A stretch of 64,000 bases of DNA from Halomonas borealis (GCF_004798905.1 NZ_SDMO01000004.1:62001-126000), one strand, 5' to 3'. Shown: positions 53,976-64,000, numbered from the stretch's first letter. Numbers and translations are program-made. Notes: generated by a model from the sequence alone, not told the origin.

Positions 53976-55034
53976 ATGACGGTGACGATGTCGCGACACG
54001 GACGCCAGTGGCGGAAACTGGCCTTCGCTAGCCTGCTATTGGGGCTGTCCGCCGGGGTTTCGGCGGCGGATTTCGAGGTGGGGAAGGGCTCGGTTCGGGC
54101 GCTGGTGGATGAGGTCGCCGAGCGCGGCGTCGATCGCGCCTGGCTCGAGCAGGCCATGGGGCGCGCCGAGTTTCGCCAGCCGGTGCTCGATGCCATGTCC
54201 GGCGCCGCCGAGCATCATCTGGTGTGGCACGAGTATCGAGATATCTTCCTCGGCGAGGAACGCATCGCGCAGGGCGCGGCCTTCATCGACGCCCACCCCG
54301 AGGCCTTCGAACGCGCCGAGGCGGAATATGGTGTGCCGCCGGAGATCATCGCCGCCATCCTCGGCGTCGAGACGCGCTATGGCCGGATCACCGGCGATCA
54401 TCGCGTGCTCGACTCGCTGTCGACCCTGGCCTTCCACCACCCGCGGCGCGGCGATTTCTTCCGCGGCGAACTGGCTGCCTTTCTCGAGATCGCCTATCGC
54501 CAGGAGGTGGCGCCGGAGAGCATCGAGGGCTCCTATGCCGGTGCCATGGGCTATCCCCAGTTCATCCCGACCAGCTATCGCGCCTACGCGGTCGACTTCG
54601 ATGGCGACGGTCATCGCAACCTCTGGACCGACCCGGTGGATGCCATCGGCAGCATCGCCAACTACTTCGCCGAGCATCGCTGGCAGGCGGGGGCGCCGAT
54701 CTATCACGAAGCCGAGGGGCCGAACGCGCGCCCGGAAGGGCTCGAGTTCAATGCGGCACGCCGGCCGAGCGCCAGTATCGCCGAGCTGGCGGGTGCCGGC
54801 ATCGAGAGCGATGCGGCACTGCCGAGTGACGCCGAGGTGATGCCGCTGGCGCTGGAGATGAGCGACGGCGCCGTCCGCTACCGTTTCGGACGCGACAACT
54901 TCTATGTCATCACCCGCTATAACCACAGTTATCTGTATGCCATGGCGGTGACCGAGCTGGCCGAGGCCATCGCCGAGGCGCGTGGGCGCCAGGCCGACTG
55001 GTTCACCGCCACCGACACGGAGGCGTCCTCATGA
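53976..55034 (+). CDS. mltB: lytic murein transglycosylase B
   Basis: 352 aa. A signal peptide (LAFASLLLGLSAGVSAA) precedes the family 3 lytic transglycosylase domain: YGVPPEIIAAILGVETRYGR carries the catalytic Glu, then SYAGAMGYPQFIPTSYRAYAVD and YNHSYLYAMAVTELAEAI. There is no lipobox, so the enzyme is probably soluble in the periplasm, unlike E. coli MltB. It overlaps rlpA by 4 bp. Confidence 0.94.
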   Translation: MTVTMSRHGRQWRKLAFASLLLGLSAGVSAADFEVGKGSVRALVDEVAERGVDRAWLEQAMGRAEFRQPVLDAMSGAAEHHLVWHEYRDIFLGEERIAQGAAFIDAHPEAFERAEAEYGVPPEIIAAILGVETRYGRITGDHRVLDSLSTLAFHHPRRGDFFRGELAAFLEIAYRQEVAPESIEGSYAGAMGYPQFIPTSYRAYAVDFDGDGHRNLWTDPVDAIGSIANYFAEHRWQAGAPIYHEAEGPNARPEGLEFNAARRPSASIAELAGAGIESDAALPSDAEVMPLALEMSDGAVRYRFGRDNFYVITRYNHSYLYAMAVTELAEAIAEARGRQADWFTATDTEASS

Positions 55035-55951
55035 GCCTCAGGTGGATCCCCCTGCTGGCGGCGCTTGCGCTGGCCGGTTGTGCCGGCGGCGGCGGTACCG
55101 CGCCGGCGCCTTCCGGCAATGCCGGCGTGGACGCCGGTGAAACGAGTGATGGCGGTCGCTACGCGATGGGCAACGATGCCTACCCCGAGGAGCCGCCCGA
55201 CGTCAGCCATGTGCCGGATGCCGTGCCGCGCGTCGAGCCACACTCGCGGGCCGGCAATCGCTCGACCTATGAGGTGTGGGGCAAGACCTATCACGTGTTG
55301 GATGATGCCAGTGGCTATGAGCGCCGCGGGACCGCATCCTGGTACGGCGAGAAGTTCCAGGGCTACGCGACGTCCAACGGCGAGATCTACGACATGTACA
55401 AGATGAGCGCGGCGCATCGCTCGCTGCCGTTGCCGAGCTTCGCGCGGGTCACCAACCTCGACAACGATCGCTCGGTGATCGTGCGCGTCAACGACCGTGG
55501 GCCCTTCCACAGTGAGCGCGAGATCGATCTTTCGTATGCCGCGGCGGCGCGCCTCGACATCCTCGATCACGGCACCGGGCGGGTCAATGTCGAAGCGATC
55601 GATCCCGCGGCGTGGCAGGCTAGGCAGGGTGGAACCGGCGATGCTACGGCGCCGCCGGAGGCGGTCGCGCCGCAACCCGAGGCATCGACGCCGACGACCG
55701 GCTCCGATCGGGCCCCGGTGGATGGCGTCTACCTGCAGGTCGCGGCGCTCGGTTCTGCCGAAGGGGCTGGTGACCTCAAGCGTCGGTTGCAGGATGCCGT
55801 GTCACACCCGGTACGGGTGGCGCCCGAGGCGGGCCTGCATCGCGTACAGGTCGGCCCGCTGGCCGGCCGCTCCCAGATCGACCCGGTACGCGGCGAGTTG
55901 CGCCGGGCCGGTTTCGATGACGCCTTCGTCGTCGATACCCGCGCCGACTGA
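55031..55951 (+). CDS. rlpA: septal ring lytic transglycosylase RlpA
   Basis: A 306-aa outer-membrane lipoprotein with lipobox LAGC at residues about 14-17. The double-psi beta-barrel domain has GTASWYGEKFQGYATSNGE, SLPLPSFARVTNLDN and VRVNDRGPF. A Pro/Ala linker leads to a C-terminal SPOR domain (YLQVAALGSAEGAGDLKRRL...) that binds denuded glycans. In Pseudomonas RlpA cleaves such glycans at the septum (known). Confidence 0.94.
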   Translation: MSLRWIPLLAALALAGCAGGGGTAPAPSGNAGVDAGETSDGGRYAMGNDAYPEEPPDVSHVPDAVPRVEPHSRAGNRSTYEVWGKTYHVLDDASGYERRGTASWYGEKFQGYATSNGEIYDMYKMSAAHRSLPLPSFARVTNLDNDRSVIVRVNDRGPFHSEREIDLSYAAAARLDILDHGTGRVNVEAIDPAAWQARQGGTGDATAPPEAVAPQPEASTPTTGSDRAPVDGVYLQVAALGSAEGAGDLKRRLQDAVSHPVRVAPEAGLHRVQVGPLAGRSQIDPVRGELRRAGFDDAFVVDTRAD

Positions 55952-55995
55952 GTCGGCGCCGAATCTTCCCGATGTCCCCGAAGAGACTGCCCTTC

Positions 55996-57213
55996 ATGAA
56001 ACCCCTGAGCTTCACCATGCTACGTCGGCTGCTGCCGCTTCTATTGATTTGCCTGTCGCTGGTGGCCTCTCCGCTGCTGGCACAGACGCCTAAGCCCGAT
56101 ACTCTCGCGAGCCCCGGAACGGTGATCCCATCGCCGCCGCAGCTGGCGGCGAGTTCCTGGATCCTGATGGATGCCGATAGCGGCCGGGTGCTGGCGCAGC
56201 ATAACCCCGACCAGCGCTTGCCGCCGGCCAGCCTGACCAAGCTGATGACCGCCTACTTGGTCGAGCGTGAGCTCGAGAGCGATAACATCTCGCCGGACGA
56301 CATGGTGCCGATCAGCGAGAAGGCCTGGCGTACCGGTGGCTCGAAGATGTTCGTCGAGGTCGGCGAACGGGTGCCGGTCAGCGAGCTGCTGCATGGCATC
56401 GTCATCGTCTCCGGCAACGACGCAAGCGTCGCCATGGCGGAATACCTGGCCGGAGGTACCGAGCCCTTCGCCGATCTGATGAACCAGCATGCCGCGCAGC
56501 TGGGCATGACCAATACGCACTACGAGAACCCCACCGGGCTGCCCCACGAGAACCACTACTCCTCGGCGCGTGACATGTCGGTCTTGGCCCAGCACATCAT
56601 CAACGACTATCCGGATCACTACCGGATGTATCGCCAGAAGCACTTCACCTATGGCGGTATCGAGCAGCCCAACCGGAATCTTCTGCTGTGGCGTGATCCC
56701 AGTGTCGATGGTCTCAAGACCGGCTGGACCGACGAGGCCGGCTACTGCCTGGTAGCCTCCGCCGCTCGCGAAGACATGCGGCTGATCTCGGTGGTGATGG
56801 GCACCGATTCCAAGGAGGCGCGGGCCCAGGAATCCCAGAAGCTGCTCAGCTATGGTTTCCGCTATTACGAGACCCTCAAGCTGTACGATCGGGGTGCCGT
56901 GCTCAACGCGCCGCGGGTGTGGGGCGGCGAGCGCAACGAGCTCAAGGTCGGTGTGGACGAGGATGTCTCCATGACCGTGCCGCGTAAGCGTGGCGAAGAG
57001 CTGACCGCCAAGTTGGATATTCGCCCCGATCTCACCGCGCCGATCGCCGCCGGCGAACAGGTGGGTACCATGGAAGTGCGTCTCGGTGACGAGGTGATGG
57101 GGCAGCGTCCGCTGCTGGCGCTGGAAGCGGTCGAAGAGGGCGGTTTCTTCAAGCGCTTCTTCGACAAGGTGCAGCGTTTCTTCCATAACCTGTTGGGTGG
57201 TTTCTTCGACTAA
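55996..57213 (+). CDS. dacA: D-alanyl-D-alanine carboxypeptidase (PBP5/6)
   Basis: 405 aa. A signal peptide (LLPLLLICLSLVASPLLAQ) is followed by the catalytic domain with S79-L-T-K82 (PPASLTKLM), S139-G-N141 and K241-T-G243 (LKTGWTDEAG). A C-terminal beta-domain and a final amphipathic helix (FFKRFFDKVQRFFHNLL) fix it to the periplasmic face of the inner membrane. It trims pentapeptides. I start at MKPLSFTM; earlier codons precede the signal peptide poorly. Confidence 0.95.
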   Translation: MKPLSFTMLRRLLPLLLICLSLVASPLLAQTPKPDTLASPGTVIPSPPQLAASSWILMDADSGRVLAQHNPDQRLPPASLTKLMTAYLVERELESDNISPDDMVPISEKAWRTGGSKMFVEVGERVPVSELLHGIVIVSGNDASVAMAEYLAGGTEPFADLMNQHAAQLGMTNTHYENPTGLPHENHYSSARDMSVLAQHIINDYPDHYRMYRQKHFTYGGIEQPNRNLLLWRDPSVDGLKTGWTDEAGYCLVASAAREDMRLISVVMGTDSKEARAQESQKLLSYGFRYYETLKLYDRGAVLNAPRVWGGERNELKVGVDEDVSMTVPRKRGEELTAKLDIRPDLTAPIAAGEQVGTMEVRLGDEVMGQRPLLALEAVEEGGFFKRFFDKVQRFFHNLLGGFFD

Positions 57214-57284
57214 GGCGACCGTCTTGGTGGGCAGGCATGGGTCGCGTAGAATGATGGGTCGACAAGCTTTCGGACGGTTGACGG

Positions 57285-57602
57285 ATGAGCAACAAGACCC
57301 TGCGTGACCTGCGCCAGCCCAGCACCACGGATTCCGGCGACGACAAGCCGCCCAAGATCGAGTTTCCCTGCGACTATCCGATCAAGGTCGTGGGCGATGC
57401 CGCCGAAGACTTCACCGCCATGGTATGCCAGGTGGTGACTCGTCACGATCCCGCGTTCGACGCCAGTACCCTGCAGAGCGTGCCGAGCCGCAACGGGCGT
57501 TTCGTCTCGTTGCGTCTGACCCTGCGGGCCACCGGCGAGGACCAGCTCCAGGCCCTGTTCGCCGAGCTCAAGGCGACCGATCGCGTGCACATGGTGCTCT
57601 GA
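57285..57602 (+). CDS. ybeD: YbeD/DUF493 family protein
   Basis: A 105-aa small ACT-like protein. [20 protein letters not shown] is the family start, and the rest ([38 protein letters not shown]) is typical. The function is not established; it is conserved between dacA and lipB in gammaproteobacteria. The lipB start follows directly after its stop. Confidence 0.92.
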   Translation: MSNKTLRDLRQPSTTDSGDDKPPKIEFPCDYPIKVVGDAAEDFTAMVCQVVTRHDPAFDASTLQSVPSRNGRFVSLRLTLRATGEDQLQALFAELKATDRVHMVL

Positions 57603-57603
57603 G

Positions 57604-58239
57604 GTGCTGCCGCTTGTGCTGCATCGCCTCGGCCGGCGCCCCTACGAGCCGATATGGCGGGCGATGAGCGAGCTGACCGATACCCGTGATGCTGGTACTC
57701 CGGACCAGCTGTGGTTGGTCGAGCATGATCCGGTGTTCACCCAGGGGCGCGCTGGAAAGCCTGAGCATCTGCTGATGCCCGGTGACATTCCAGTGGTGCA
57801 GACCGATCGCGGCGGGCAGGTGACCTATCACGGTCCCGGGCAGGTGGTGCTCTATCCACTACTCGACGTGCGGCGCGCCGGGCTCGGCGTGCGTGAGTTG
57901 GTCAGCGCCCTGGAAAACGCCGCGATCGCGCTGCTGGCTGGGTATGGCATCGAGGCGCGGGCGCGGGCGGATGCCCCCGGTGTCTACGTGGGCGAGGGCA
58001 AGATCGCCTCGCTGGGGCTGCGCATTCGGCGTGGGGCGAGCTTTCATGGCATCGCCCTGAATGTCGATGGCGATCTCTCGCCGTTCGCGCGGATCAACCC
58101 TTGCGGCTATGCGGGGCTGGAGATGATTCGGCTGGCCGATCTGATGGAGCGGCCGCCGTCGGTGACCGATGTCGGCGAGGCACTCGCCGCCTGCCTGGCT
58201 CGCGAACTTCAGCGGGCGGTGGTCGACGCCGAGGATTGA
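57604..58239 (+). CDS. lipB: octanoyl-[ACP]:protein octanoyltransferase
   Basis: A 211-aa enzyme that moves octanoate from ACP to lipoyl domains. It starts with GTG (GAGGTG...), and has [20 protein letters not shown], the catalytic Lys in [12 protein letters not shown] and the catalytic Cys in [11 protein letters not shown]. lipA, which adds the sulfurs, is convergent and separated by a bidirectional terminator. Confidence 0.95.
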   Translation: MLPLVLHRLGRRPYEPIWRAMSELTDTRDAGTPDQLWLVEHDPVFTQGRAGKPEHLLMPGDIPVVQTDRGGQVTYHGPGQVVLYPLLDVRRAGLGVRELVSALENAAIALLAGYGIEARARADAPGVYVGEGKIASLGLRIRRGASFHGIALNVDGDLSPFARINPCGYAGLEMIRLADLMERPPSVTDVGEALAACLARELQRAVVDAED

Positions 58240-58271
58240 CGCTCGGCCTGGCTTACCGCGGCCGGCAAAAA

Positions 58272-58301
58272 AGCCTGAGGCGATCGCCTCAGGCTTTTTC
58301 G
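58272..58301. terminator. bidirectional terminator between lipB and lipA
   Basis: A perfect stem, AGCCTGAGGC-GATC-GCCTCAGGCT, with AAAAAA before and TTTTT after, 32 bp past the lipB stop and 45 bp from the lipA stop. Confidence 0.95.
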
Positions 58302-58344
58302 TGTCAATGCAGGGCAAAGAGGGCCGGAGGACGGCCCTCGGGCG

Positions 58345-59403
58345 TTAGCTTACATTGCGCGCGGGGATGATGTCGGGGTCGGGCGTCTGGCCGGGTACCT
58401 CGGATGGGGAAGCGAGTTCGAGGCCCAGATTGTTGTTCTCGAAGACTCGGTCGGCGCGATAGCTGGAACGTACCAGCGGCCCCGACGGCACTTCCATGAA
58501 GCCTTTGGCGAGGCCTTGCTGGCGATAGCGTTCGAATTCCTCGGGGGTGACCCAGCGCTCCACCGGCAGGTGGTTGCGGGTCGGGCGTAGGTACTGGCCG
58601 AGGGTGACGATGTCGACGCCGATCTCGCGCAGGTCGTCGAAGGTCTGCAGGATCTCCTCCTCGGTCTCGCCGAGACCCAGCATCAGGCTGGTCTTGGTGA
58701 TCACGCCGGGACGATGATGCTTGGCGTGGGCCAGTGCGTCGAGGGTCTTGCGGTAGCCGGCGCGGGGGTCGCGTACGCGCCGGGTCAGGCGCTCGACGGT
58801 CTCGACGTTCTGAGCGAATACCTCGAGGCCCGAATCCACCACCTTCTCGATGGCACTGGGTGCGCCGTCGAAGTCCGGGGTCAGGGCCTCCACCGCGACC
58901 TCGGGGGTGCGGGCCTTGATGGCACGGATGCAGTCGGCGTAATGGCCGGCACCGCCGTCGGGCAGGTCGTCGCGGTCCACCGAGGTCAACACGATGTAGC
59001 GCAGGCCCATCAGCTCCACCGATTTGGCGGTGTTCTCGGGTTCCTCGGTGTCGAGCCAACCCTTGGGGTTGCCGGTGTCGACGGCGCAGAAGCGGCAAGC
59101 GCGGGTGCACACCGATCCCATCAGCATGATGGTGGCGGTGCCGTTGCTCCAACACTCTCCCATGTTGGGGCAGTGGGACTCCGCGCACACGGTGCTCAAC
59201 CGGTGCTCGGCCACGTTCTTCTTCACGGCATCGAAGCGTTCGCCGCCGGGAATCTGGGCGCGCAGCCATTTGGGCTTGCGTCCCAGATCCTGGCCTTCTT
59301 CGGCCTGTTGGCGCGATTTCATGCCATCCTTGATGGCCGTTGCGCCGTGTTCGTTGCGGTATTTCTCGCCGCTGGACACTGATTTGCTGGTGTTGTCGCT
59401 CAT
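58345..59403 (-). CDS. lipA: lipoyl synthase
   Basis: A 352-aa radical-SAM enzyme that inserts two sulfurs into protein-bound octanoate. The auxiliary cluster motif is [12 protein letters not shown], and the radical-SAM cluster motif is [26 protein letters not shown] and VRSSYRAD are conserved near the C-terminus. I start at MSDNTSKS; a GTG six codons earlier is an alternative. It is divergent from topA; the 298-bp spacer shows no gene. Confidence 0.95.
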   Translation of the reverse strand: MSDNTSKSVSSGEKYRNEHGATAIKDGMKSRQQAEEGQDLGRKPKWLRAQIPGGERFDAVKKNVAEHRLSTVCAESHCPNMGECWSNGTATIMLMGSVCTRACRFCAVDTGNPKGWLDTEEPENTAKSVELMGLRYIVLTSVDRDDLPDGGAGHYADCIRAIKARTPEVAVEALTPDFDGAPSAIEKVVDSGLEVFAQNVETVERLTRRVRDPRAGYRKTLDALAHAKHHRPGVITKTSLMLGLGETEEEILQTFDDLREIGVDIVTLGQYLRPTRNHLPVERWVTPEEFERYRQQGLAKGFMEVPSGPLVRSSYRADRVFENNNLGLELASPSEVPGQTPDPDIIPARNVS

Positions 59404-59701
59404 GAGCTGGCGTTTCTCCACTCGGCGGCCGGTCGTGCGGTCTAGAATCCTGGGCGCTCAACCTACCACATTTGCCATCCGGCTGGACAGGCGGGCCGGG
59501 CCGTGGTGGCCTGTGACGTGAGGCCTCGCCGTGTGGCGGGGCGCTTGCCGAGTCGTGGGCGGCGGTCTAGGGTCTAAGGCCGCCTCCCGCGACTGGCGTG
59601 TTGGATGGCGCTGGGGTAGGGTAAGCGCATTTTTCACCCGGAAGCGGTGAACCGATACCGTTCGGCGCGGGGTTCCCGCGTCTACTGACGTTTGGAGCAC
59701 T

Positions 59702-62341
59702 ATGGGCAAGTCTCTGGTCATCGTCGAGTCGCCGGCCAAGGCGAAGACGATCAACAAGTATCTCGGCAACGAGTTCATCGTGAAGTCGAGCGTGGGACAC
59801 ATCCGTGACCTGCCGACCAGCGGCTCGGGCAAGGCGGCCTCGGACCCCAAGGAGCGTGCTCGGCAGGCCGCGGCGACGCGCAAGATGTCCGCCGATGAGA
59901 AGGCGGAGTACCGTCAACGCAAGTCCCGCGAGCAGCTGATCCGGCGCATGGGTATCGATCCCGAGCATGACTGGGAAGCCAACTACGAGATCCTGCCCGG
60001 CAAGGAGAAGGTCGTGGCCGAGCTGCAGAAGCTCGCCGAGAAGGCCGATACCGTCTATCTCGCCACCGACCTGGACCGCGAGGGGGAAGCCATCGCCTGG
60101 CACCTTCGCGAGACCATCGGCGGCGACGACTCGCGCTATCGGCGGGTGGTGTTCAACGAGATCACCAAGAACGCCATTCATGAGGCCTTCGAGGATCCTG
60201 GGCAGCTCAACATGCCGCGGGTCGAGGCCCAGCAGGCGCGGCGTTTCCTGGATCGCGTGGTGGGCTTCATGCTCTCGCCGTTGCTGTGGGCCAAGGTGGC
60301 CCGGGGCCTGTCTGCCGGTCGCGTGCAGTCGGTGGCCATGCGCCTGATCGTCGAGCGTGAGCGCGAGATCCGTGCCTTCGTGCCCGAGGAATTCTGGGAC
60401 GTCCATGCCGACCTCGCGCCGGCCGATGAGGCCGCGGCCAGCCCGGTGCGTTTCGAACTGGCCCGCCAGGACGGCAAGGCGTTCCGGCCGACGTCGGAAT
60501 CCGAGACCCTGGAGCGTATCGCGGGGCTCAGGCAGGCGTCGCTTGCGATCACCTCGCGGGAAGACAAGCCGACGCGTTCCAAGCCCAATGCTCCCTTCAT
60601 CACCTCGACGCTGCAGCAGGCGGCGAGCGGGCGGCTCGGCTTCTCGGTGAAGAAGACCATGACGCTGGCTCAGCGGCTCTACGAGGCAGGCTACATCACC
60701 TACATGCGGACCGACTCCACCAACCTCTCCCGCGAGGCGGTGGATGGCGTGCGCGACTTCATCGATGAAGAGTACGGCGCGCGTTACCTGCCCGAGGCGC
60801 CCAATCGCTACTCCAGCAAGGAAGGCGCCCAGGAGGCTCACGAGGCGATCCGCCCCTCCGAAGTCGCTCGTCGGGCCACCGACCTTGCCGGCATGGAGCG
60901 CGATGCCGAACGCCTCTACGAGCTGATCTGGCGCCAGTTCGTGGCTTGCCAGATGACGCCCGCCGAGTACCTCTCATCGACCCTGACCGTGGCGATCGAT
61001 GGCTATGAGCTGCGCGCCAAGGGCCGGGTGCTGAAGTTCGACGGCTATACCCGCGTCATGAAGCCCATGGGACGCAAGGACGAGGACCAGTCGCTGCCCG
61101 ATCTCGCCGAGGGCGCGCCGCTGACTCTCGAGACACTGGACCCCCAGCAGCACTTCACCAAGCCGCCGGCTCGCTACACCGAGGCGAGCCTGGTCAAGGA
61201 GCTGGAGAAGAAGGGCATCGGCCGGCCATCGACCTATGCGGCGATCATCTCGACCATCCAGGACCGCGGCTACGTCAAGCTCGAGAACCGGCGTTTCTAC
61301 GCCGAGAAACTCGGCGATATCGTCACCGAGCGACTCAAGGAGTCGTTCCCCGACCTGATGGACTACTCCTTCACCGCACGCATGGAGGACAGCCTCGACG
61401 AGGTGGCCGAAGGGGAGCGCCGCTGGCGCGAGCTGCTCGATGCCTTCTATGGCGAGTTCCGCGAGGAGCTCGATGAGGCGCAGAGCGAGGAGGGCATGCG
61501 CCCCAACCAGCCGGTGCCCACCGACATCGATTGCCCGAGCTGCGGGCGCAAGATGCAGATTCGCACCGCCTCGACGGGCGTCTTCCTGGGCTGCTCCGGC
61601 TACAACCTGCCGCCCAAGGAGCGCTGCAAGACCACCATCGACCTGCTGCTCGGCGACGAGGCGGTGGCCGCCGATGCCGACGAGGATGCCGAGACCGATG
61701 CGCTGCGGGCCAAGCAGCGCTGCCCGCGGTGCGGCACCGCCATGGATAGCTACCTGATCGACGAGACGCGCAAGCTGCACGTCTGCGGCAACAGCCCCGA
61801 TTGCGAAGGCCACGAGGTCGAGCACGGACACTTCAAGATCAAGGGCTACGAAGGGCCGGTGATCGAGTGCGACAAGTGCGGCAGCGAGATGCAGCTCAAG
61901 AGCGGGCGTTTCGGCAAGTACTTCGGCTGCACCAGCGAGAGCTGCAAGAACACCCGCAAGCTGCTCAAGAGCGGCGAGGTGGCGCCGCCGAAGATGGATC
62001 CCATTGCCATGCCAGAGCTGGCCTGCCAGAAGGTCGAGGACCACTACGTGCTGCGTGATGGGGCCAGCGGCTTGTTCCTGGCGGCCAGCAAGTTCCCCAA
62101 GAATCGCGAGACCCGGCCGCCGCTGGTGATCGAGCTCAAGGCCCATGCCGAGGAGTTGCCGGACAAGTACCGCTACCTGCTCGATGCGCCCGATGCCGAC
62201 CCGGACGGTCGTCCGGCCCAGATTCGCTTCTCGCGCAAGGCCAAGGCGCAGTTCCTGATGACCGAAGACAACGGCAAGGCCACCGGCTGGAAGGCCACCT
62301 TCGATGCCGGCAAGTGGCAGGTGGAGGATAAGCGCAAGTGA
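59702..62341 (+). CDS. topA: DNA topoisomerase I
   Basis: An 879-aa type IA topoisomerase that relaxes negative supercoils. TOPRIM residues lie in [13 protein letters not shown] and [15 protein letters not shown]; the active tyrosine is Y334 in YITYMRTDS. The C-terminal part has several four-cysteine zinc ribbons (CPSCGRKM...CSGYN...[17 protein letters not shown]...CTSESC). The length is normal. The next gene overlaps its stop (GTGA). Confidence 0.97.
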   Translation: MGKSLVIVESPAKAKTINKYLGNEFIVKSSVGHIRDLPTSGSGKAASDPKERARQAAATRKMSADEKAEYRQRKSREQLIRRMGIDPEHDWEANYEILPGKEKVVAELQKLAEKADTVYLATDLDREGEAIAWHLRETIGGDDSRYRRVVFNEITKNAIHEAFEDPGQLNMPRVEAQQARRFLDRVVGFMLSPLLWAKVARGLSAGRVQSVAMRLIVEREREIRAFVPEEFWDVHADLAPADEAAASPVRFELARQDGKAFRPTSESETLERIAGLRQASLAITSREDKPTRSKPNAPFITSTLQQAASGRLGFSVKKTMTLAQRLYEAGYITYMRTDSTNLSREAVDGVRDFIDEEYGARYLPEAPNRYSSKEGAQEAHEAIRPSEVARRATDLAGMERDAERLYELIWRQFVACQMTPAEYLSSTLTVAIDGYELRAKGRVLKFDGYTRVMKPMGRKDEDQSLPDLAEGAPLTLETLDPQQHFTKPPARYTEASLVKELEKKGIGRPSTYAAIISTIQDRGYVKLENRRFYAEKLGDIVTERLKESFPDLMDYSFTARMEDSLDEVAEGERRWRELLDAFYGEFREELDEAQSEEGMRPNQPVPTDIDCPSCGRKMQIRTASTGVFLGCSGYNLPPKERCKTTIDLLLGDEAVAADADEDAETDALRAKQRCPRCGTAMDSYLIDETRKLHVCGNSPDCEGHEVEHGHFKIKGYEGPVIECDKCGSEMQLKSGRFGKYFGCTSESCKNTRKLLKSGEVAPPKMDPIAMPELACQKVEDHYVLRDGASGLFLAASKFPKNRETRPPLVIELKAHAEELPDKYRYLLDAPDADPDGRPAQIRFSRKAKAQFLMTEDNGKATGWKATFDAGKWQVEDKRK

Positions 62342-62802
62342 CCCCGAGGGCCCGCACCAATCAGTTGCTCTATCAGGCCGAGTTGCTGCTGGCGACGCCC
62401 GGCGGCGATGACGAGCACGCCGAGGCGCGCCGCATGGCCGCCGAGGAGGGGGCGCTGGCGATGTTCGAGCTGGCGCTGGAGTCGTTGCTTCGTGAGGTGA
62501 CCGAGCACGCCGGCCTCGAGCGCCACGACTGGCGTGAGCTGCTGGCGCCCGAGGGCGAGTCGTTGGCCGAACTCGAGCGGCTGCGCGGGCTGGTGCAGCG
62601 ACCTGACAGCTGGCTGGCCCGGCTGCTATCCCGCTTCCAGGCGCTGCACGGCAGCGAGGGCGTGGCGCGCCGTACCAGCGGAGCGGCGCAGGGGCTGATC
62701 GCCGTGGGCAGCGCCGCCGCCCTGGGCGACGAACTGCGCGACTGCCTGGCGGCGGCCAAGCGCGAAATCACCGAACTGCGCCAGACCAGCGAGGAGTGGT
62801 GA
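62338..62802 (+). CDS. DUF6586 family protein
   Basis: A 154-aa, mostly alpha-helical protein beginning with GTG in the topA stop overlap. [14 protein letters not shown] at the start and a C-terminal helix ([27 protein letters not shown]) fit the DUF6586 proteins that follow topA in Pseudomonas and Halomonas relatives. It is rich in Glu, Ala and Leu and has no catalytic motif. Function unknown; translational coupling to topA is suggested by the overlap. Confidence 0.8.
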   Translation: MTPRARTNQLLYQAELLLATPGGDDEHAEARRMAAEEGALAMFELALESLLREVTEHAGLERHDWRELLAPEGESLAELERLRGLVQRPDSWLARLLSRFQALHGSEGVARRTSGAAQGLIAVGSAAALGDELRDCLAAAKREITELRQTSEEW

Positions 62803-63108
62803 GGCCGGGAGTCGCTGGCGTGCTCTTATCGTCACCTTGCGCGTCGATGGCGGCATGAGTGTCGACAGCGGCCGGTTTTCGAGTGCATTGATGAGGCCTG
62901 AATCGCCCCAGATATGTCGCTTTAAGGAGACGCCGGTTCCCGGAGAATGATATGGAGCGCGTGATCCGCCACTCAAACGGCGCCACTACGCCCTGGATGT
63001 CGGGTGTCGCGGCTGGGAGACATTTGCCGAGCGATGCCCGCATGGTTCACGAAAAGACCTCTCGGGCGCTGCACGGGAGGCTGGCTTGGAATCGCGTTCG
63101 GCTATCGA
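62803..63108. other. gene-free stretch upstream of the L,D-transpeptidase
   Basis: Part of a 367-bp gap. The small open frames here lack ribosome-binding sites or family features. No terminator hairpin with a T-run was found after the DUF6586 gene. Confidence 0.5.
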
Positions 63109-63138
63109 CTGACACCCGATGCTGGGATGCGATATAAC
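63109..63138 (+). promoter_or_regulatory. sigma-70 promoter of the L,D-transpeptidase gene
   Basis: CTGACA, an 18-nt spacer and TATAAC, each five of six matched to consensus, about 32 bp before the ATG at 63170. Confidence 0.6.
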
Positions 63139-63169
63139 GACCCCTTCGATTTTGGTTAACGACACTCTT

Positions 63170-63796
63170 ATGACGCATCCTCGAGCATCGCGGCCGCTTT
63201 TGACGCGGCGTCGTTTCGCCCTGCTGGCGCTGAGCCTGCCCTTCTGGTCGGCTTCCGCGCCGGCAGCCCTGATGAACGAGGTGCGGGGCGATTTCGCGGT
63301 ACCCCGTTCGCCCGATGAGCTTTGGGTACTGGTCGATGATGCAGAAGAGCGCCTGAGCATCTTCCGCGGCGATCGCCTGGTGGAGAGTTTCTCGCCGATT
63401 TCCTTGGGGCGTGGAGGCGCCAGGTCCCAGCGTGTGGAAGGGGATCGCGTCACGCCGCTGGGCGAGTTCCGGGTGATGCGCTTCAATTACCACAGCAGGT
63501 ATCGCACCTTCGTCGGGCTGGATTACCCGACCCCGACTCATGCGCGTATGGCCCTGGCGTCAGGGGTCTACAGCCAGCAGGACTACGACGACTACTTCAG
63601 CTACTACCGTCGACACGGTACACCGCCTCAAGAAACGGCGCTGGGTGGTTATATCGGTATCCATGGCGTCGGCGTGGCCGACCCGGAGATCCATCGCCGG
63701 TTTCATTGGACCAGTGGTTGCGTCGCGGTCACCGACCGTCAGATCGATACCCTGTCGTCGATGATCGACATTGGCACGCGGGTCGTCATCCGCTAG
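63170..63796 (+). CDS. L,D-transpeptidase (YkuD domain) with Tat-like signal
   Basis: A 208-aa periplasmic enzyme. The N-terminus has TRRRFALLALSLPFWSASAPAA: a twin-arginine motif, hydrophobic stretch and A-x-A cleavage site. The YkuD domain ends with H165 in GIHGVG and the catalytic C184 in WTSGCVAVTD. Such enzymes make 3-3 peptidoglycan links or attach lipoproteins to peptidoglycan. The gene that follows starts like a major outer-membrane lipoprotein, so attachment of it is a reasonable guess. The ATG at 63170 fits the signal; an upstream ATG does not. Confidence 0.9.
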   Translation: MTHPRASRPLLTRRRFALLALSLPFWSASAPAALMNEVRGDFAVPRSPDELWVLVDDAEERLSIFRGDRLVESFSPISLGRGGARSQRVEGDRVTPLGEFRVMRFNYHSRYRTFVGLDYPTPTHARMALASGVYSQQDYDDYFSYYRRHGTPPQETALGGYIGIHGVGVADPEIHRRFHWTSGCVAVTDRQIDTLSSMIDIGTRVVIR

Positions 63797-63973
63797 GCTT
63801 TACATGCGCTAAGGACGTTCTAGCCGGTAGGCGTGCGTCGCCACGAGAGGCGATACATTTGACGCCGCCGGCTTGCAGCAGGCATTGTTGCTGCAGTAGA
63901 AACTGCAACTAGCAGGACGCCTGGTCATCAGGCATCACCAATGTAGTACCAAGGAAGATCCAAGGAGAACACT

Positions 63974-64000
63974 ATGACTCTCAAGACTACTCTGAAGCTG
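63974..64000 (+). CDS. start of probable Lpp/OprI-like lipoprotein gene (partial)
   Basis: Only nine codons are visible (MTLKTTLKL), preceded by AAGGAGAACACT, a strong ribosome-binding site. A short Lys/Thr/Leu start of this kind is how Halomonas and Pseudomonas major lipoprotein (OprI/Lpp-type) signal peptides begin, and a preceding L,D-transpeptidase supports it. The identity is a guess from nine residues and context. Confidence 0.4.

Noticed and set aside
59567..60841. 424-codon minus-strand open frame over topA
   Set aside because: topA is unambiguous on the plus strand; the opposite frame has no ribosome-binding site and no recognisable domain.

Overview
The window is a high-GC chromosomal segment of a gammaproteobacterium. 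The gene order (accB-accC-prmA-dusB-fis-purH, rsfS-rlmH-mrdA-mrdB-mltB-rlpA-dacA-ybeD-lipB, bioBFHCD, topA followed by a DUF6586 gene, a PPi-type phosphofructokinase next to mpl) and the codon use suggest a Halomonas-like member of the Halomonadaceae. This placement comes from family knowledge and was not tested by a search. There is no rRNA operon and no CRISPR array; one tRNA-Leu(TAG) was found.

Layout. 1-7.5 kb: an acyl-CoA metabolism cluster (thiolase, TetR regulator, acyl-CoA synthetase, two short-chain dehydrogenases), a small winged-helix protein and bioA with a BirA-type operator. 7.8-11.3 kb: two MFS exporters divergent from a LysR regulator. 11.3-16.4 kb: tRNA-Leu and the tightly overlapping biotin operon bioB-F-H-C-D, whose promoter region carries two BirA-like boxes and faces comF. 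16.1-23.4 kb: an accessory insertion (below). 23.5-31.4 kb: LysE-type exporter, srkA, folE-folX, a GabD-like dehydrogenase, purH, fis, dusB. 31.4-36.4 kb: prmA, accC, accB, dsbD. 36.6-46 kb: DUF2333 protein, ppa, a two-domain phosphatase/kinase-like protein with degenerate active sites, PPi-PFK, mpl, ubiX, a second LysE-type exporter, a DedA-PAP2 fusion. 46-62.8 kb: two GGDEF-like membrane proteins, proA, nadD, the cell-wall elongation and lipoate cluster, lipA, topA. 62.8-64 kb: a Tat-signal L,D-transpeptidase and the start of a probable Lpp/OprI-like lipoprotein gene.

The standout is 16.1-23.4 kb. About 980 bp spanning the 5' part of bioB, the bioB/comF regulatory spacer and the 5' part of comF occurs twice as direct repeats with roughly 1% divergence. 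The left copy has intact bioB and truncated comF; the right copy has truncated bioB and intact comF. This is the geometry of a single crossover by a circular molecule carrying an internal bioB'-comF' fragment. Between the copies is low-GC cargo: a 112-aa protein, an 1103-aa protein (N-terminal helical repeats, a GreA/B-C-like segment, a C-terminal PIN-like nuclease candidate), a third gene cut off by a decayed IS3-family element, and the IS itself. The 112-aa protein ends, and the 1103-aa protein begins, with variants of one 15-residue motif (Q-[YF]-H-[YF]-G-x-G-D-x-V-G-x-x-K-Y). I read this as a candidate conflict/defence system, possibly undescribed, whose two parts are linked by the shared motif.

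The rest of the window is mostly housekeeping metabolism and envelope biogenesis in compact, often 4-bp-overlapping operons.
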